Assembly (NCBI RefSeq): GCF_040797425.1
Contig: NZ_JBFNEH010000016.1
Coordinates: 1-64,000, forward strand
From: Symbiobacterium sp040797425
Lineage (GTDB): Bacteria > Bacillota > Sulfobacillia > Symbiobacteriales > Symbiobacteriaceae
DNA: 64,000 nt
Direction of reading: 5' to 3'
In this document: positions 24,899 through 35,244 of the stretch, in pieces
How positions within the stretch are numbered: the stretch's first letter is position 1
Layout of the letters: each line of letters opens with the position of its first letter
Notes under the pieces: generated by a model
Told to the model about the DNA's origin: nothing
What the model saw: the letters and a program-made list of their open reading frames with translations, nothing else
Database searches by the model: none
Translations under genes and position numbers: made by a program

Positions 24899-26011
24899 TT
24901 ACAGCACTCGCAGTTCCTCGCTCCACACCTTCGGCGGCGCCATCTCGGCGATCTTGCGGGCCGCCTGCAGGTAGGCCTGCGCCGCCGGGTGATCCTCCTT
25001 GTCGGCCACGATCGGGTCGCCCACGTCGGAGCCCAGGCGCACGTCGGGCGTGAGCGGAATCTCGGCGATCACCTCGCAGCCCAGGTTGGCGGCGAGCGCC
25101 TGCGCACCGCCCTTGCCGAAGATGAAGTGCTTCTTCCCGCACTCGTCGCAGAGGAAGTAGGCCATGTTCTCGATGACGCCGATGATGCGCTGGTTCACGC
25201 GGGCGGCCATCGAACCCACCCGGGAGGCCACCTGCGCCGCCGCCGCCTGCGGGGTGGTCACCAGCACCAGGTCGGTGCCCGGGAGCATCTGGGCCACGGA
25301 GAGCGCCACGTCGCCAGTGCCCGGCGGCAGGTCGATCAGCAGGTAGTCCAGCTTGCCCCACTGCACGTTGAGCAGGAACTGCTCCAGCATCTTGCCCAGC
25401 ATCGGGCCGCGCCAGATGATGGCCTGATCTTCGTTTACGAGGCTGCCGGCCGAGATGAACGGGATGTCGTGCGCCCAGACAGGCAGCAGCGTCTGGTCAT
25501 CCAGGGCCTCCGGCCGGGACATATTGCCCATCATACGGGGAATCGAGAAACCGTAGATGTCGGCGTCGATGATGCCCACGCTGTAGCCCAGCTTCTTCAG
25601 GGCAACAGCCAGGTTGACGGTGGTGGTGGACTTGCCCACGCCGCCCTTGCCCGAGGCCACCCCGATGATGGTGGTGCGGGTCGCCAGGGCCATGGTGGAC
25701 TGCCTCACGTCGCCGTGGGGCTCCCGACCCCGCACCTTGGCGGCAACGGCCGCGCGCTCGGCGTCGTTCATCGCGCCGAACCGCACAGCCACCTGCTCGA
25801 CGCCGGGCACCTTCCCCAGGGCCTCGGCGACGTCCTTCTCGAACCGGTGCTTCAGGGGGCAGCCCGGCACCGTCAGGTTCACCGTCACCGTGACCTTCCC
25901 GCCCTCGATCTGGATATCCTTCACCATGTCGAGTTCGACAATGGACCTGTGCAACTCAGGATCATACACGCCCTTCAGGGCGTCCAGGATCTGCTCGCGC
26001 GTGATGGCCAT
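24899..26011 (-). CDS. Mrp/NBP35 family Fe-S cluster carrier ATPase
   Basis: 370-residue Mrp/ApbC-type P-loop protein that carries or delivers iron-sulphur clusters. The N-terminal MIP18/DUF59 domain (about 1-90; GVYDPELHRSIVELDMVKDI and VPGCPLKHRFEKDV) precedes the Mrp ATPase with the deviant Walker A GKGGVGKSTTT near residue 120 and IDADIYGFSIPRM. The cluster-binding CxxC is CDECGKK near residue 288. ATG at 26011. Normal length; stands alone, 150 bases from the thioesterase gene. Confidence 0.93.
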   Translation of the reverse strand: MAITREQILDALKGVYDPELHRSIVELDMVKDIQIEGGKVTVTVNLTVPGCPLKHRFEKDVAEALGKVPGVEQVAVRFGAMNDAERAAVAAKVRGREPHGDVRQSTMALATRTTIIGVASGKGGVGKSTTTVNLAVALKKLGYSVGIIDADIYGFSIPRMMGNMSRPEALDDQTLLPVWAHDIPFISAGSLVNEDQAIIWRGPMLGKMLEQFLLNVQWGKLDYLLIDLPPGTGDVALSVAQMLPGTDLVLVTTPQAAAAQVASRVGSMAARVNQRIIGVIENMAYFLCDECGKKHFIFGKGGAQALAANLGCEVIAEIPLTPDVRLGSDVGDPIVADKEDHPAAQAYLQAARKIAEMAPPKVWSEELRVL

Positions 26012-26161
26012 TCTCGTCTGATCTCCTCCCGGGCCCGCGCGGGGCCATTCGTCGACGCACTACCTGACAGCATGATAACCGGAATCATCCGCTCGGAGGG
26101 TGACGCCGGTCACATTCCGCCGCAACCTTTTGACGTGCCTGCGCCCGGTGCGAGTACGGAC

Positions 26162-26581
26162 CTATTCCTTCTCGCCCGTGCGCTCCCGAAAGAGCGCCCA
26201 GAGCTCGGGGGCCAGCTTGGGCAGGGCGCCCGGCCGGCCGCCGGGGCCCAGGAAGGCGTGTGTCGTCGTCCCCTCGCAGCAGAGGCGCCCGTCCTCCGCC
26301 CGGCTGATGCGATAGCCGAAGGTGATGCGGGCGGGCGTGAGCCGCTCCACCCGGGTCTCCACCTCCAGCAGGTCATCGTACCGGGCGGGATGGAGCCAGC
26401 GCACCCGGGCCTCGGTCACCGGCACCAGGATGCCCCGGCGCTCGAAATCGACATACGGGGCGCCCCAGGCCCGCATGAGCTCGTTCCGCCCCACCTCGAA
26501 CCAGACGAGGTAGTGGGCGTGGTACACGACGCCCATCGCGTCGGTCTCCGCGTAACGTACCCGCACCTGCGTCCTGACCAT
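26162..26581 (-). CDS. Acyl-CoA thioesterase, YbgC/FadM hotdog family
   Basis: 139-residue hotdog-fold thioesterase. VRYAETDAMGVVYHAHYLVWFE holds the family motif with catalytic Asp in ETDAMG and the following YHAHY; the rest (RITFGYRISR, TTHAFLG) fits 4-hydroxybenzoyl-CoA thioesterase-like enzymes. It would hydrolyse acyl-CoA. ATG at 26581 has GGAGGGGAG upstream. Monocistronic. Confidence 0.88.
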   Translation of the reverse strand: MVRTQVRVRYAETDAMGVVYHAHYLVWFEVGRNELMRAWGAPYVDFERRGILVPVTEARVRWLHPARYDDLLEVETRVERLTPARITFGYRISRAEDGRLCCEGTTTHAFLGPGGRPGALPKLAPELWALFRERTGEKE

Positions 26582-26656
26582 TCGCTCTCCCCTCCGACAG
26601 GGTCACGTCCACGCCAACAGTCTTACCTGTTTTTCTCCAAATGGTCAAGGACTTGA

Positions 26657-26683
26657 AGAGGGAGGGGATTCGCCCCTCCCTCT
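26657..26683 (-). terminator. Terminator of the pfkA-pyk operon
   Basis: AGAGGGAGGGG (26657-26667) pairs perfectly with CCCCTCCCTCT (26673-26683), just after the pyk stop. The minus strand continues TCAAGTCCTT. Confidence 0.7.
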
Positions 26684-26687
26684 CTGG

Positions 26688-28442
<1,755 letters not shown>

Positions 28443-28465
28443 CCCCAAACTCTCACCTCATCGGA

Positions 28466-29443
28466 TTAGGTCGCCAGGATCTCCGCCAGGTCCAGTAACT
28501 CGGCCGGGATCCCCTTGCGCTTGCCGAGTACGTTCTCCAGGGGCTGTGCGACCAGCTCGTTGTTCACCTCGCCCACGAAGAGGCCGCCCTTCCCTTCCAG
28601 CAGGAGTTCAGCCGCCTTCGCCCCCATGCGGGAGGCCAGCATCGCATCGGCAGCAGTGGGCGCACCGCCCCGCTGGATGTGGCCGAGCACGGTCACGCGG
28701 GTATCATAGCCGGTCCGCTTCTGGATCTCGCGGCCCACGTCAAACCCCGACCCGACGCCCTCGGCCACGATGATGAGCGAGTGGCGCTTGCCCCGCTCCA
28801 TGCCCCGCTTCACCCGCAGGGCCACCTCCTCGATGGTGAGCGGGCGCTCGGGCAGCATGATCGACTCCGCCCCGCCGGCAAGGCCGGCGGCGAGGGCGAT
28901 CCAGCCCGAACTGCGGCCCATGACCTCGAGCACGAACACCCGATCGTGTGACGAGGCGGTGTCGCGGATCTTGCGGATGGCGTCGAGGCAAGTGTTGACC
29001 GCCGTGTCGAACCCGATGGTGCGGTCGGTGCCCCAGATGTCGTTGTCGATGGTGCCGGGCACACCGATGCACGGCAGCCCCAGTTCGGTCAGGCGGATGG
29101 CCCCGCGGAACGAGCCGTCGCCGCCGATGACCACCAGCCCGTCGAGGCCGGCGGCCCGGGCCTTTTCGAAGCCCTCCCGCTGCCCCTCCGGGGTCTTGAA
29201 CCGCTCGCTGCGTGCGGACTGCAGGAAGGTGCCACCGCGCTGGATAATGTCGCCGACGGAAGCCGTTTCCAGAGGAACGAAGTCACCAGCGATGAGGCCA
29301 GCGTATCCGTGGCGCACCCCCAGGACCTCGGCGCCCAGCGTGATTCCCCGCCGGACCACCGCGCGGATGGCCGCGTTCATCCCAGGGGCGTCGCCACCGC
29401 TGGTCAGGACGCCAATCTTGCGGATCTTGGGCAATTTGTTCAC
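28466..29443 (-). CDS. pfkA: ATP-dependent 6-phosphofructokinase
   Basis: 325-residue PFK, the committed step of glycolysis. ATP site GVLTSGGDAPGMNAAIR; GGDGSFRGA (Gly at the position that discriminates ATP from PPi enzymes); catalytic PGTIDNDI; MGRSSGWIAL; GHIQRGGAPTA for effector/substrate binding. GTG at 29443 fits the conserved N-terminus KIGVLTSGG; the earlier in-frame ATG at 29593 would add 50 unrelated residues. First gene of the pfkA-pyk operon. Confidence 0.94.
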   Translation of the reverse strand: MNKLPKIRKIGVLTSGGDAPGMNAAIRAVVRRGITLGAEVLGVRHGYAGLIAGDFVPLETASVGDIIQRGGTFLQSARSERFKTPEGQREGFEKARAAGLDGLVVIGGDGSFRGAIRLTELGLPCIGVPGTIDNDIWGTDRTIGFDTAVNTCLDAIRKIRDTASSHDRVFVLEVMGRSSGWIALAAGLAGGAESIMLPERPLTIEEVALRVKRGMERGKRHSLIIVAEGVGSGFDVGREIQKRTGYDTRVTVLGHIQRGGAPTAADAMLASRMGAKAAELLLEGKGGLFVGEVNNELVAQPLENVLGKRKGIPAELLDLAEILAT

Positions 29444-29746
29444 CGTCCCTGCGCCTGCCTGCGCGTTTTCATGCGAACCTGCTCCACATCCGAACCGGCC
29501 GCCCTCCGTGCGCCACGCCGCCCGCGAACAGGTGGCCATAGTATGCCCGACGGCCCGCCGCACTGCGGCCTTTCGCCACTGGCGGGTCCGCATGTACTTG
29601 CAGGTATTCGGCAGGTCGGTGCGGAATTTCCTTCATCGTCGCGGCATCTTTGTTAGGTTGGGCTACAAAGTTTGCCGCCGTTTGGCGCGCGGCCGTATCG
29701 GCGGCATCGTTGTCAGTTATGCTACAGACGAGAGAGGTGCATGCCC
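29444..29746. other. Divergent promoter region between pfkA and the nucleoside phosphorylase
   Basis: About 300 bases without a gene. Minus-strand TACTAT (29543-29538) could be a -10 for pfkA. Two similar stretches ending GCTACA (near 29667 and 29724), each starting TTGTYAG, lie before the phosphorylase gene and may be promoter or operator copies. No firm call. Confidence 0.3.
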
Positions 29747-30571
29747 ATGTCAGACCTGCTGAAGCGCATGGAAGAAGCCCGGGCAGCCGTGGCCGCGCGG
29801 GGCGGCGTGACCCCGAAGATCGGCCTCATCCTCGGCTCCGGGCTGGGCGACCTGGCCGACCAGGTGGAAGACGCCGTGCGGATTCCCTACAAGGAGATTC
29901 CCCACTTCCCGATCTCCACGGTGCCCGGTCATGCCGGTCAGCTGGTGATCGGCCGCCTGGAGGGGCAGCCGGTGGTGGCCATGCAGGGCCGGGTTCATTT
30001 CTACGAAGGATACACGATGGAACAGGTCACCTTCCCCGTGCGGGTGATGCACGCCCTCGGGGTCGAGACGCTGATCGTCACCTGCGCCGCCGGCGGGCTC
30101 AACCCCTCCTTCTCGGCCGGCGACCTCATGCTGATCGTCGACCACATCAACATGATGGGTCAGGACCCGCTCAGGGGGCCCAACGCTGACGAGCTCGGCC
30201 CGCGGTTCCCGGCCATGGTCGACGCCTACACGCCCGAACTCCGGCAGGTGGCGCTCGCGGTGGCCGCGGAGATGGGCATCAGCCTCAGGCAGGGCGTCTA
30301 CTCACCCATCTCCGGGCCCTGCTACAACACCAGTGCGGAGCTGCGCATGCTCCAGCGGCTCGGCAGCGACGCGGTGGGCATGTCCACTGTTCCGGAAGTC
30401 GTGGTGGCCCGGCACATGGGCATGCGGGTCCTGGGAATCGCCTGCATCACCGACATGGCCCTGCCGGACCAGCCCGTCCACCTCACCCACGAGCAGGTGA
30501 TGGAGGTGGCCAACCGCACCAAGCCGCTGTTCCAGAACCTGGTGCGGGGCGTCCTGCGCCGCCTCAGCTAG
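29747..30571 (+). CDS. Purine-nucleoside phosphorylase (class I)
   Basis: 274-residue trimeric-type PNP that splits inosine and guanosine with phosphate. IGLILGSGLGDLAD (phosphate loop), GRVHFYEGYTMEQVTFPVRVM, TCAAGGLNPSFSAGDLMLI, SGPCYNTSAELRMLQRLGSDAVGMSTVPEV (spread over two loops) and the specificity region ACITDMA. ATG at 29747 sits 9 bases after AGAGAGG; ATG at 29741 is an alternative. Its 3' end overlaps the convergent gene by 8 bases. Confidence 0.93.
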   Translation: MSDLLKRMEEARAAVAARGGVTPKIGLILGSGLGDLADQVEDAVRIPYKEIPHFPISTVPGHAGQLVIGRLEGQPVVAMQGRVHFYEGYTMEQVTFPVRVMHALGVETLIVTCAAGGLNPSFSAGDLMLIVDHINMMGQDPLRGPNADELGPRFPAMVDAYTPELRQVALAVAAEMGISLRQGVYSPISGPCYNTSAELRMLQRLGSDAVGMSTVPEVVVARHMGMRVLGIACITDMALPDQPVHLTHEQVMEVANRTKPLFQNLVRGVLRRLS

Positions 30572-30998
30572 GGTCGGCCAGGAGGTGCAGCACCCACTGG
30601 CTGCCCCTGATCACGTGCTGCGCTTCCTCGTACTCGGCCTCCAGCTGCCGGAGCTGCCCGTGCACTTCCGCGAGCCACCGGAGCAGCTCGGCGTAGTGGA
30701 CCGAGTCGGTGGCGGTTGATGTAAGCCGTTGAGACAGGTCAGCCGCCCGGGCGCGGGCACTGGCCAGCCGGGGCTCCAGCTCCTTCACCCGGGCGATCGC
30801 CTGGATGCGCTGGGCAATCAGCTCGGCGGTGGAGCCGAACCCCGTCAGGGCCGGTGCCCTGCTCGTCTGCCCGTTCTCGGTCGGCCGGGCAAGCGCCTGG
30901 GCCTGAACCTGCAGGTTCGCCGCCTCGTTGTCGCGCAAGGCGCGGCGCGCCCGCTCCGCCACACTCTCGAGCGCCTCGTGAGCCTGTGCCATCTCCAT
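30564..30998 (-). CDS. Hypothetical coiled-coil protein
   Basis: 144-residue, mostly helical protein. Long heptad-like stretches occur at about residues 70-110 (IQAIARVKELEPRLASARAR) and 115-140. Leu/Ala/Glu/Arg/Gln-rich, no Cys, no signal. No family recognised. ATG at 30998 has AAGGAGAGG upstream and is preceded by a near-perfect sigma-A promoter, so it is likely well expressed. Convergent overlap of 8 bases with the phosphorylase gene. Confidence 0.6.
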   Translation of the reverse strand: MEMAQAHEALESVAERARRALRDNEAANLQVQAQALARPTENGQTSRAPALTGFGSTAELIAQRIQAIARVKELEPRLASARARAADLSQRLTSTATDSVHYAELLRWLAEVHGQLRQLEAEYEEAQHVIRGSQWVLHLLADPS

Positions 30999-31032
30999 CT
31001 GCCTCTCCTTCCCTCCTGTTCCCTGTGCTGCT

Positions 31033-31061
31033 ATTATATGGTTATTTGAATCTCCTGACAA
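31033..31061 (-). promoter_or_regulatory. Strong sigma-A promoter of the coiled-coil gene
   Basis: Minus strand TTGTCA (31061-31056), 17-base spacer, TATAAT (31038-31033). It abuts the ribosome-binding site of the divergent methyltransferase gene. Confidence 0.8.
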
Positions 31062-31074
31062 GGGGGCGAGTGGT

Positions 31075-32553
31075 CTGGCGCCGATCCGGCTCCCCGCAGA
31101 GTTTACCGACCGCATGCACCGGCTCCTGGGCGAGGAGTACAACGCCTTCGCCGCGTCGTATGAGGAGCCGCGCACTTTCGGACTCCGGGTCAACCGGCTG
31201 AAGACCGACCCGCAGGTGATCGCAGCCCGCCTGGGCATCCCGTATGAGCCCGTGCCATGGAACCCCGACGGCCTGTACTACCCCGCATCGGTGCGCCCGG
31301 GGCTCCACCCCTACTACCACGCGGGGGTCTACTACATCCAGGAACCCAGCGCCATGGCGCCCGCGCCGGTGCTCGCACCCCGGCCCGGCGACCGGGTGCT
31401 GGATCTCGCCGCCGCGCCCGGCGGCAAGACCACGAACCTGGGCGCGCTCATGGAGAACCGGGGGCTCCTGGTGGCGAACGACATCCGCGTGGACCGGGCC
31501 GGCACGCTGGTGGAGAACCTGGAGCGGAACGGCGTCACCTGCGCGGTGGTGCTCGCCGAGAAGCCGGAGCGTCTTGCGGAGCGGTTCCCCTCGTTCTTCG
31601 ACCGCATCCTGGTCGACGCGCCCTGCTCCGGCGAGGGCATGTTCCGCAAGATGCCGGAAATGTGCAAGGTGTGGCGGCCCGGTATGCCCGACACCTGCGC
31701 CCGGGTGCAGGTGCGCCTGCTGGAGTGCGCCGTCACCATGCTCCGCCCCGGCGGCCGGCTGCTCTACTCCACCTGCACCTTCGCGCCCCAGGAAAACGAG
31801 GAGGTGCTGCTCCAGCTGCTCATCCGCAACCCGTCCATGCGCCTGGTCCCCATCACCGCGCTGCCGGGCGCGCAGCCGGCGCGGCCCGACTGGACCAGCG
31901 AGCCCGACCGGGCCGCCAGCTTGGGAATCGACCGGGCCGTGCGCCTCTGGCCCCACCGCCTGCGGGGCGAGGGGCATTTTGTGGCGCTCCTGGAAAAGGA
32001 GGAAGGCGCCGCGGAAGACGCCCCTCCCGCCGGGCCGGGCCCCGGCCGGCGGCGGGCAGGCGGGCCGAAACCGCAGGGCTGGGCTCCTGCCGACCGGGAC
32101 TCGCTGAAGGCCATGGCCGAGTTCTGCCGCACCTACCTCACGGGCGAGGCGGCAGACCGGCTGCTCTCCGGCGAGACGGCCCAGTACGGCGAGTGGCTCT
32201 ACCGGCCCCCGGAGGGCAGCGGGACGCTGGCGGGACTGCGGGTCCTCCGGTCCGGGCTGCAGCTGGGCCGGGCGCGGAAGGCACGTTTCGAGCCGGCGCA
32301 CGCCCTGGCCCTCGCACTGCGGCGGGAGGACGTGCGGCAGGTGCGCGACCTGCGCTCGGATTCGCCCGAGGTACTCAGCTACCTGCAGGGCGAGCCCCTG
32401 CCCGCGGCGGGCGAGCAGGGCTGGACGCTCATCGCAGTCGACGGCTTCCCGCTGGGGTGGGCCAAGGCGGCCGGCGGCGTGCTCAAGAACCATTACCCTC
32501 GGGGCCTGCTCTGGCGCGGGGCCACCCCGCCGACGCTGGGGGAGGAAAACTGA
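31075..32553 (+). CDS. RsmF-like rRNA (cytosine-C5) methyltransferase, apparent CTG start
   Basis: 492-residue NOL1/NOP2/Sun family enzyme methylating C5 of cytosine in rRNA, with a C-terminal RsmF-type domain (about 310-492). SAM motifs: VLDLAAAPGGKTTNLGA and NDIRVDRAGTL; catalytic Cys pair in DAPCSGEGMFRK and YSTCTF. The ATG at 31114 has no ribosome-binding site and would lose the conserved LPAEFTDRM start; CTG at 31075 lies 8 bases after AAGGGGG (31060-31066) and restores it. Start is therefore inferred. Ends in a bidirectional terminator shared with aspA. Confidence 0.9.
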   Translation: MAPIRLPAEFTDRMHRLLGEEYNAFAASYEEPRTFGLRVNRLKTDPQVIAARLGIPYEPVPWNPDGLYYPASVRPGLHPYYHAGVYYIQEPSAMAPAPVLAPRPGDRVLDLAAAPGGKTTNLGALMENRGLLVANDIRVDRAGTLVENLERNGVTCAVVLAEKPERLAERFPSFFDRILVDAPCSGEGMFRKMPEMCKVWRPGMPDTCARVQVRLLECAVTMLRPGGRLLYSTCTFAPQENEEVLLQLLIRNPSMRLVPITALPGAQPARPDWTSEPDRAASLGIDRAVRLWPHRLRGEGHFVALLEKEEGAAEDAPPAGPGPGRRRAGGPKPQGWAPADRDSLKAMAEFCRTYLTGEAADRLLSGETAQYGEWLYRPPEGSGTLAGLRVLRSGLQLGRARKARFEPAHALALALRREDVRQVRDLRSDSPEVLSYLQGEPLPAAGEQGWTLIAVDGFPLGWAKAAGGVLKNHYPRGLLWRGATPPTLGEEN

Positions 32554-32592
32554 AGACCGCCAGAGCCGCGTGGCTCTGGCGGTCTTCTGCCT
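32553..32592. terminator. Bidirectional intrinsic terminator
   Basis: AAGACCGCCAGAGCC (32553-32567) pairs perfectly with GGCTCTGGCGGTCTT (32572-32586), loop GCGT. The minus strand continues CAGTTTTCC. It serves the convergent methyltransferase and aspA genes. Confidence 0.9.
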
Positions 32593-32595
32593 CTC

Positions 32596-34011
32596 TTACT
32601 TGGTCTTGGAGAGTCGCTTGGCGATGCCCATCGAGGTGAGCTGCTTGGGCGAGAGGATGTGGTCGATCTCCTCCTTGGTGAGGAGCCCCTTCTCGAGGAC
32701 GATCTCCCGCACCGGGCGCCCGGTAAGCGTGGCCTCGCGGGCCACCATGGAGGCGTTCTTGTAGCCGACGATGGGGTTGATGGCGGTGACGATGCCGACG
32801 GAGTTGTTCACCATCTCCTCGCACCGCTCCTTGTTGGCCGTGATGCCCCGCACGCAGCGCTCGGTGAAGAGGCCCACGGCGTTGGCCAGCGAGTCGATGC
32901 TGGTGAAGAGGGCATGGCCGAGCACCGGCTCCATCACGTTCAGCTCCAGCTGGCCCGCCTCGGCCGCGAGCGTGACGGTGAGATCAAGGCCGATCACCAG
33001 GAAGCAGGTCTGGTTGAGCACCTCGGCCATCACCGGATTCACCTTGCCCGGCATGATGGAGGAGCCCGGCTGCATCTCGGGCAGGTTGATCTCCTTCAGG
33101 CCGCAGCGGGGGCCGGAGGCCATCAGTCTGAGGTCGTTGGCGATCTTGCAGAGCGCCACCGCCAGCGCCTTCAGGCTGCCGCTCACAGCGACGAAGGGGT
33201 CGAGGCTGTGGGTCGCGTCCACCAGGTTCTCCGGCTGCCGCAGGTTGCGGCCGGTGTTCTCGTTCAGGAACTTGATCACCAGCGGCGGGTAGGCCGGGTC
33301 GGCGTTCAGGCCGGTGCCGACCGCCGTGGCGCCCATGTTGACCTCGTGGAGCCCCTCGACGGACTGCATCAGCCGGCGGCGGCAGCGCTCCACGGCCGTG
33401 GCGTAGGCCTTGAACTCCTGGCCCAGCCGGATGGGCACCGCGTCCTGCAGGTGGGTGCGGCCCATCTTGACGACGTCGTCGAACTCCTCGGCCTTCGCGT
33501 TGAACGCCTCAACCAGCGCGGTCAGGCGCTCGTTCAGCACATCGGCCCGCTCCATCACGGCGAGGCGCAGCGCGGTGGGGAAGGCGTCGTTGGTGGACTG
33601 GGCGAAGTTCACGTGGTCGTTGGGGGAGACGATCGTGTAGTCACCCTTCTGGCCGCCCAGGATCTCAATCGCGCGGTTGGCGATGACCTCGTTCGCGTTC
33701 ATGTTGGCCGATGTACCGGCGCCGCCCTGAACCGGGTCGACCAGGAACTGGTCCATGAGTCGGCCGGCGAGGATCTCATCGCAGGCCTCGACGATGGCGT
33801 CGGCGATCTCCTTCGGCAGGTAACCCAGCTGGTGGTTGGCCTGAGCGGCCGCCTTCTTGACCTGAGCCAGGCCCTTCACCAGCGCGGGGTGGATGCGCAG
33901 GCCGGTGATGCGGAAGTTCTCGAGGGCGCGGGCCGTCTGCACGCCGTAATACACGTCGGCAGGAACTTGCTTTTCTCCCAGCAGGTCTCGTTCGGTACGG
34001 GTGCTCGGCAT
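32596..34011 (-). CDS. aspA: Aspartate ammonia-lyase
   Basis: 471-residue aspartase of the fumarase/aspartase superfamily, giving fumarate and ammonia from aspartate. TERDLLGEKQVPADVYYGVQT is characteristic of AspA; the GSSIMPGKVNPV signature loop, GGAGTSANMN and GRTHLQDAVP are intact. ATG at 34011 with AAGGAG about 10 bases upstream is used; earlier ATG 34074 adds 21 non-conserved residues. It is transcribed alone from a TTGTCA/TAATAT promoter. Confidence 0.93.
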   Translation of the reverse strand: MPSTRTERDLLGEKQVPADVYYGVQTARALENFRITGLRIHPALVKGLAQVKKAAAQANHQLGYLPKEIADAIVEACDEILAGRLMDQFLVDPVQGGAGTSANMNANEVIANRAIEILGGQKGDYTIVSPNDHVNFAQSTNDAFPTALRLAVMERADVLNERLTALVEAFNAKAEEFDDVVKMGRTHLQDAVPIRLGQEFKAYATAVERCRRRLMQSVEGLHEVNMGATAVGTGLNADPAYPPLVIKFLNENTGRNLRQPENLVDATHSLDPFVAVSGSLKALAVALCKIANDLRLMASGPRCGLKEINLPEMQPGSSIMPGKVNPVMAEVLNQTCFLVIGLDLTVTLAAEAGQLELNVMEPVLGHALFTSIDSLANAVGLFTERCVRGITANKERCEEMVNNSVGIVTAINPIVGYKNASMVAREATLTGRPVREIVLEKGLLTKEEIDHILSPKQLTSMGIAKRLSKTK

Positions 34012-34085
34012 GAGGCTACTTCTCCTTCCTGGAAGATCTTTCTGTGAACGTTGTTGCGTGTAAGCTTGTTCCATCGTTCACTTGG

Positions 34086-34114
34086 ATATTACATCGTGCA
34101 AACGCGTCTGACAA
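34086..34114 (-). promoter_or_regulatory. Promoter of aspA
   Basis: Minus strand TTGTCA (34114-34109), 17 bases, TAATAT (34091-34086), about 75 bases before the ATG. Confidence 0.55.
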
Positions 34115-34207
34115 CCGCAATTCGCCCCAAGGTGCGCGTAGTACCTTTGGACCGACTTCAGAGGCACCCTACGCCCACTCTTGCCGAAAACCTCCAGAGA
34201 GACAGGA

Positions 34208-34232
34208 GAAGAGCAACGGTTCGTTGCTCTTC
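34208..34232 (-). terminator. Hairpin after the HD-GYP gene
   Basis: GAAGAGCAACG (34208-34218) pairs with CGTTGCTCTTC (34222-34232). It lies about 35 bases beyond the HD-GYP stop. The T-tract is interrupted, so the call is moderate. Confidence 0.45.
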
Positions 34233-34265
34233 CTAGTACATTATAAATAGGGTACACTTTTAACC

Positions 34266-34958
34266 TCACGTACGCCCCCGCGCCCGAACCGCCAGCGGCC
34301 GGGGGCGCTGTTCCGGGTCCGTCCACTCCGTAGGATACCGCGGATGGACGACCAGTACGCGGCGGTGGCGCTCCAGAAACTGCCGGGCGAGTTCGGGGTC
34401 GAACTGGGTCCCGGTCCCGCGCCGGATCTCGTCCAGCGCCTGCTCCACAGAGAGCGGCGGCGCGTAAGGGCGCGGGGTCGTCATACAGTCGAAGGCGTCA
34501 CAGATGGCGATCAACCGGGAAAGCCAGGGGATCTCTTCCCCCTTGAGGCCATCCGGGTACCCGCGTCCGTCGAACCACTCGTGGTGGTGACGCACGACCA
34601 CGGCCAGATGGGCCAGGGCCGGGTACCGCGCCAGGATCGCCGCCCCGCGGGCGGGGTGCTCGCAGACGAGTTCGACCTCCTCGGGCGTGAGCGGCCCCGC
34701 CTTGGTCAGGACGGCGCCGGGAATCTCCAGCTTGCCAATATCGTGCAGCAGCGCGGAGAGCGACACCATCCTGACCTCACGCCGGGACAGCCTGAGATCG
34801 GTCGCAAAGGCTTCCGCAATCCGCGAAACCCTGCCCTGATGCTGGTAGGTGGGCGCATGCCTGGCGGCCATCCGCGCCAGCAGGGGCCTCGCCACCACCG
34901 GATACCTGGAAATCGGGTCGCTCCGGCCCCCGCCGCTGGATGACGGTTGTGCCGCCAT
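34266..34958 (-). CDS. HD-GYP domain phosphodiesterase
   Basis: 230-residue stand-alone HD-GYP protein, a family that hydrolyses cyclic di-GMP. LSALLHDIGKLEIP carries the HD pair, CEHPARGAAIL, VVVRHHHEWFDGRGYPDGLKGEEIP contains the HH and GYP motifs, and AICDAFDCMTTPRPY follows. No sensor domain or membrane segment. ATG at 34958 has AGGAGG upstream. It begins 35 bases after the secreted-peptide gene on the same strand with no terminator between, so the two are probably one operon. Confidence 0.9.
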   Translation of the reverse strand: MAAQPSSSGGGRSDPISRYPVVARPLLARMAARHAPTYQHQGRVSRIAEAFATDLRLSRREVRMVSLSALLHDIGKLEIPGAVLTKAGPLTPEEVELVCEHPARGAAILARYPALAHLAVVVRHHHEWFDGRGYPDGLKGEEIPWLSRLIAICDAFDCMTTPRPYAPPLSVEQALDEIRRGTGTQFDPELARQFLERHRRVLVVHPRYPTEWTDPEQRPRPLAVRARGRT

Positions 34959-34993
34959 AGACGCCCTCCTCAAAGTTGTTTAGTGTTAAGATG

Positions 34994-35155
34994 TTAACGG
35001 AGTTCGACGTCCGTCACCGACCAGGTGCCGTAACAGCCGATGATGCACGGGAACGTGGTGTTCGCGAGGGCAGACGAGGCCAGGGTCGCAACCAGGGCGG
35101 CCGTTACCACGAAGATACTGAGGATCCTGCGCATCTTCTGGTCCCTCCTATGCAT
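34994..35155 (-). CDS. Small secreted two-cysteine peptide precursor
   Basis: 53-residue precursor. A basic n-region (HRRDQKMRR) precedes a hydrophobic core (ILSIFVVTAALVATLASS) with a likely signal-peptidase site after ALA, leaving a mature peptide of about 22 residues starting NTTFPCIIGCYGTW with two Cys three residues apart. ATG at 35155 follows GGAGGGG; ATG at 35134 follows AGGAGGG equally well and would give 46 residues. No family recognised. It is divergent from a STAND/SARP regulator and upstream of an HD-GYP gene, suggesting an extracellular signal or effector. Confidence 0.65.
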   Translation of the reverse strand: MHRRDQKMRRILSIFVVTAALVATLASSALANTTFPCIIGCYGTWSVTDVELR

Positions 35156-35205
35156 GATCGGCCCCTCCTCCGGGGCATGTAGCGCCTTCATAGTAGAATG
35201 CTTGA

Positions 35206-35222
35206 CGTTACAGCATCGTTAC
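35206..35222. promoter_or_regulatory. CGTTAC direct repeat, putative SARP operator
   Basis: CGTTAC at 35206-35211 and again at 35217-35222, exactly 11 bp apart in the short divergent region between the peptide gene and the SARP-type regulator. OmpR/SARP DNA-binding domains bind such 11-bp-phased direct repeats. It is also next to TTGACG (35203-35207 region), a possible -35. Confidence 0.5.
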
Positions 35223-35244
35223 CAACGAAGGGACGGGCCTGCAC

